64,000 nt of DNA, from the NCBI GenBank assembly GCA_964643355.1, contig CAZXPW010000018.1:13498-77497 (forward strand). The letters are read 5' to 3'. The number at the start of each line of letters is the position of its first letter. The stretch's first letter is position 1. The notes under the pieces are model-generated. The model made no database searches and was not told the DNA's origin. It worked only from the letters and a program-made list of their open reading frames with translations. Shown in pieces: positions 63,908 to 64,000 of the stretch. The position numbers and the translations under genes were made by a program. Source of the stretch: FEN-1350 sp964643355 (GTDB lineage Bacteria > Planctomycetota > Phycisphaerae > Sedimentisphaerales > Anaerohalosphaeraceae).

Positions 63908-64000
63908 GATGTAGCTCGACTGGTTCGAATGCGAATTCCGGAGATGATTATACTACTCCCCAAAATTTGGACCAGGATATAAGGTGGAAGATGCGGTATA

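Overview
The window looks like a chromosomal segment of a GC-rich planctomycete, most likely an anaerobic member of the Phycisphaerae (Sedimentisphaerales-like). This is an inference from gene content: a MoxR/DUF58/vWA operon; several secreted proteins carrying dockerin-like EF-hand modules (G-D-x-N-x-D-G-x-V-D-x-x-D pattern); a PEP-CTERM protein; a pseudopilin-like H-X9-DG protein; siroheme-dependent heme synthesis; and biosynthetic genes (argJ, hisI, trpC, kamA, queuosine genes) scattered as singletons or short runs. No phage, IS element or CRISPR array was seen.

Layout. 1-17.5 kb: one long minus-strand gene run, transcribed right to left. It encodes a Gln-rich coiled-coil membrane protein, a ferric-type solute-binding lipoprotein, a two-domain ABC permease fused to an NHL propeller, a 1002-residue vWA/glutamine-amidotransferase-like membrane protein, MoxR, DUF58 and BatA-like proteins, a large membrane protein, and an ABC-2 transporter (ATPase plus two paralogous permeases, the last cut by the window edge). 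17.5-24.4 kb: an intergenic copy of a dispersed repeat, a 14-repeat beta-propeller protein with dockerin-like tail, proA-proB-rnd, and tRNA-Gly(TCC). 24.5-29.3 kb: DUF202 protein, an operon queF/zinc-ribbon/ABC-2 exporter, divergent queC-queE, tRNA-Leu(GAG) and its terminator. 29.3-34.3 kb: Met/Gly-rich secreted protein, B12-binding radical SAM protein, secreted beta-helix protein, argJ. 34.4-43.4 kb: tatA, resB, ccsA, then a tightly overlapped operon hemC, cobA-hemD fusion, ahbC, hemB, ahbD and a fused ahbA-ahbB. 43.4-44.3 kb: a repeat-rich intergenic region ending in a promoter and a possible leader peptide.

44.3-55.7 kb: two tandemly duplicated secreted proteins with different C-terminal sorting modules, a multidomain putative glycoside hydrolase, hisI, a secreted protein with a C-terminal pseudopilin-like module, kamA, tRNA-Arg(CCT), an MsrA lipoprotein, and a HAF-repeat/dockerin-like protein. 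55.9-60.2 kb: a three-module one-carbon enzyme (methylene-THF reductase, MTHFR_C cysteine domain, pterin-binding methyltransferase) followed by smpB, a DUF1844 gene and trpC. 60.2-64 kb: xylA, a small winged-helix gene and xylB, all on the minus strand, with good predicted promoters for both xyl genes.

How the genes work together: 34.4-43.4 kb encodes most of a route from porphobilinogen precursors through uroporphyrinogen III and siroheme to heme b, plus ResB/CcsA for attaching heme to exported c-type cytochromes and TatA for exporting folded cofactor proteins. The sirohydrochlorin-forming dehydrogenase/ferrochelatase and the 5-aminolevulinate enzymes are not here. The first 17.5 kb resembles an envelope-associated chaperone/transport system of unknown purpose and is the strongest candidate for an undescribed system. 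Start codons were re-chosen from ribosome-binding sites, overlaps and family N-termini; all functional calls are from reading motifs, without database searches.
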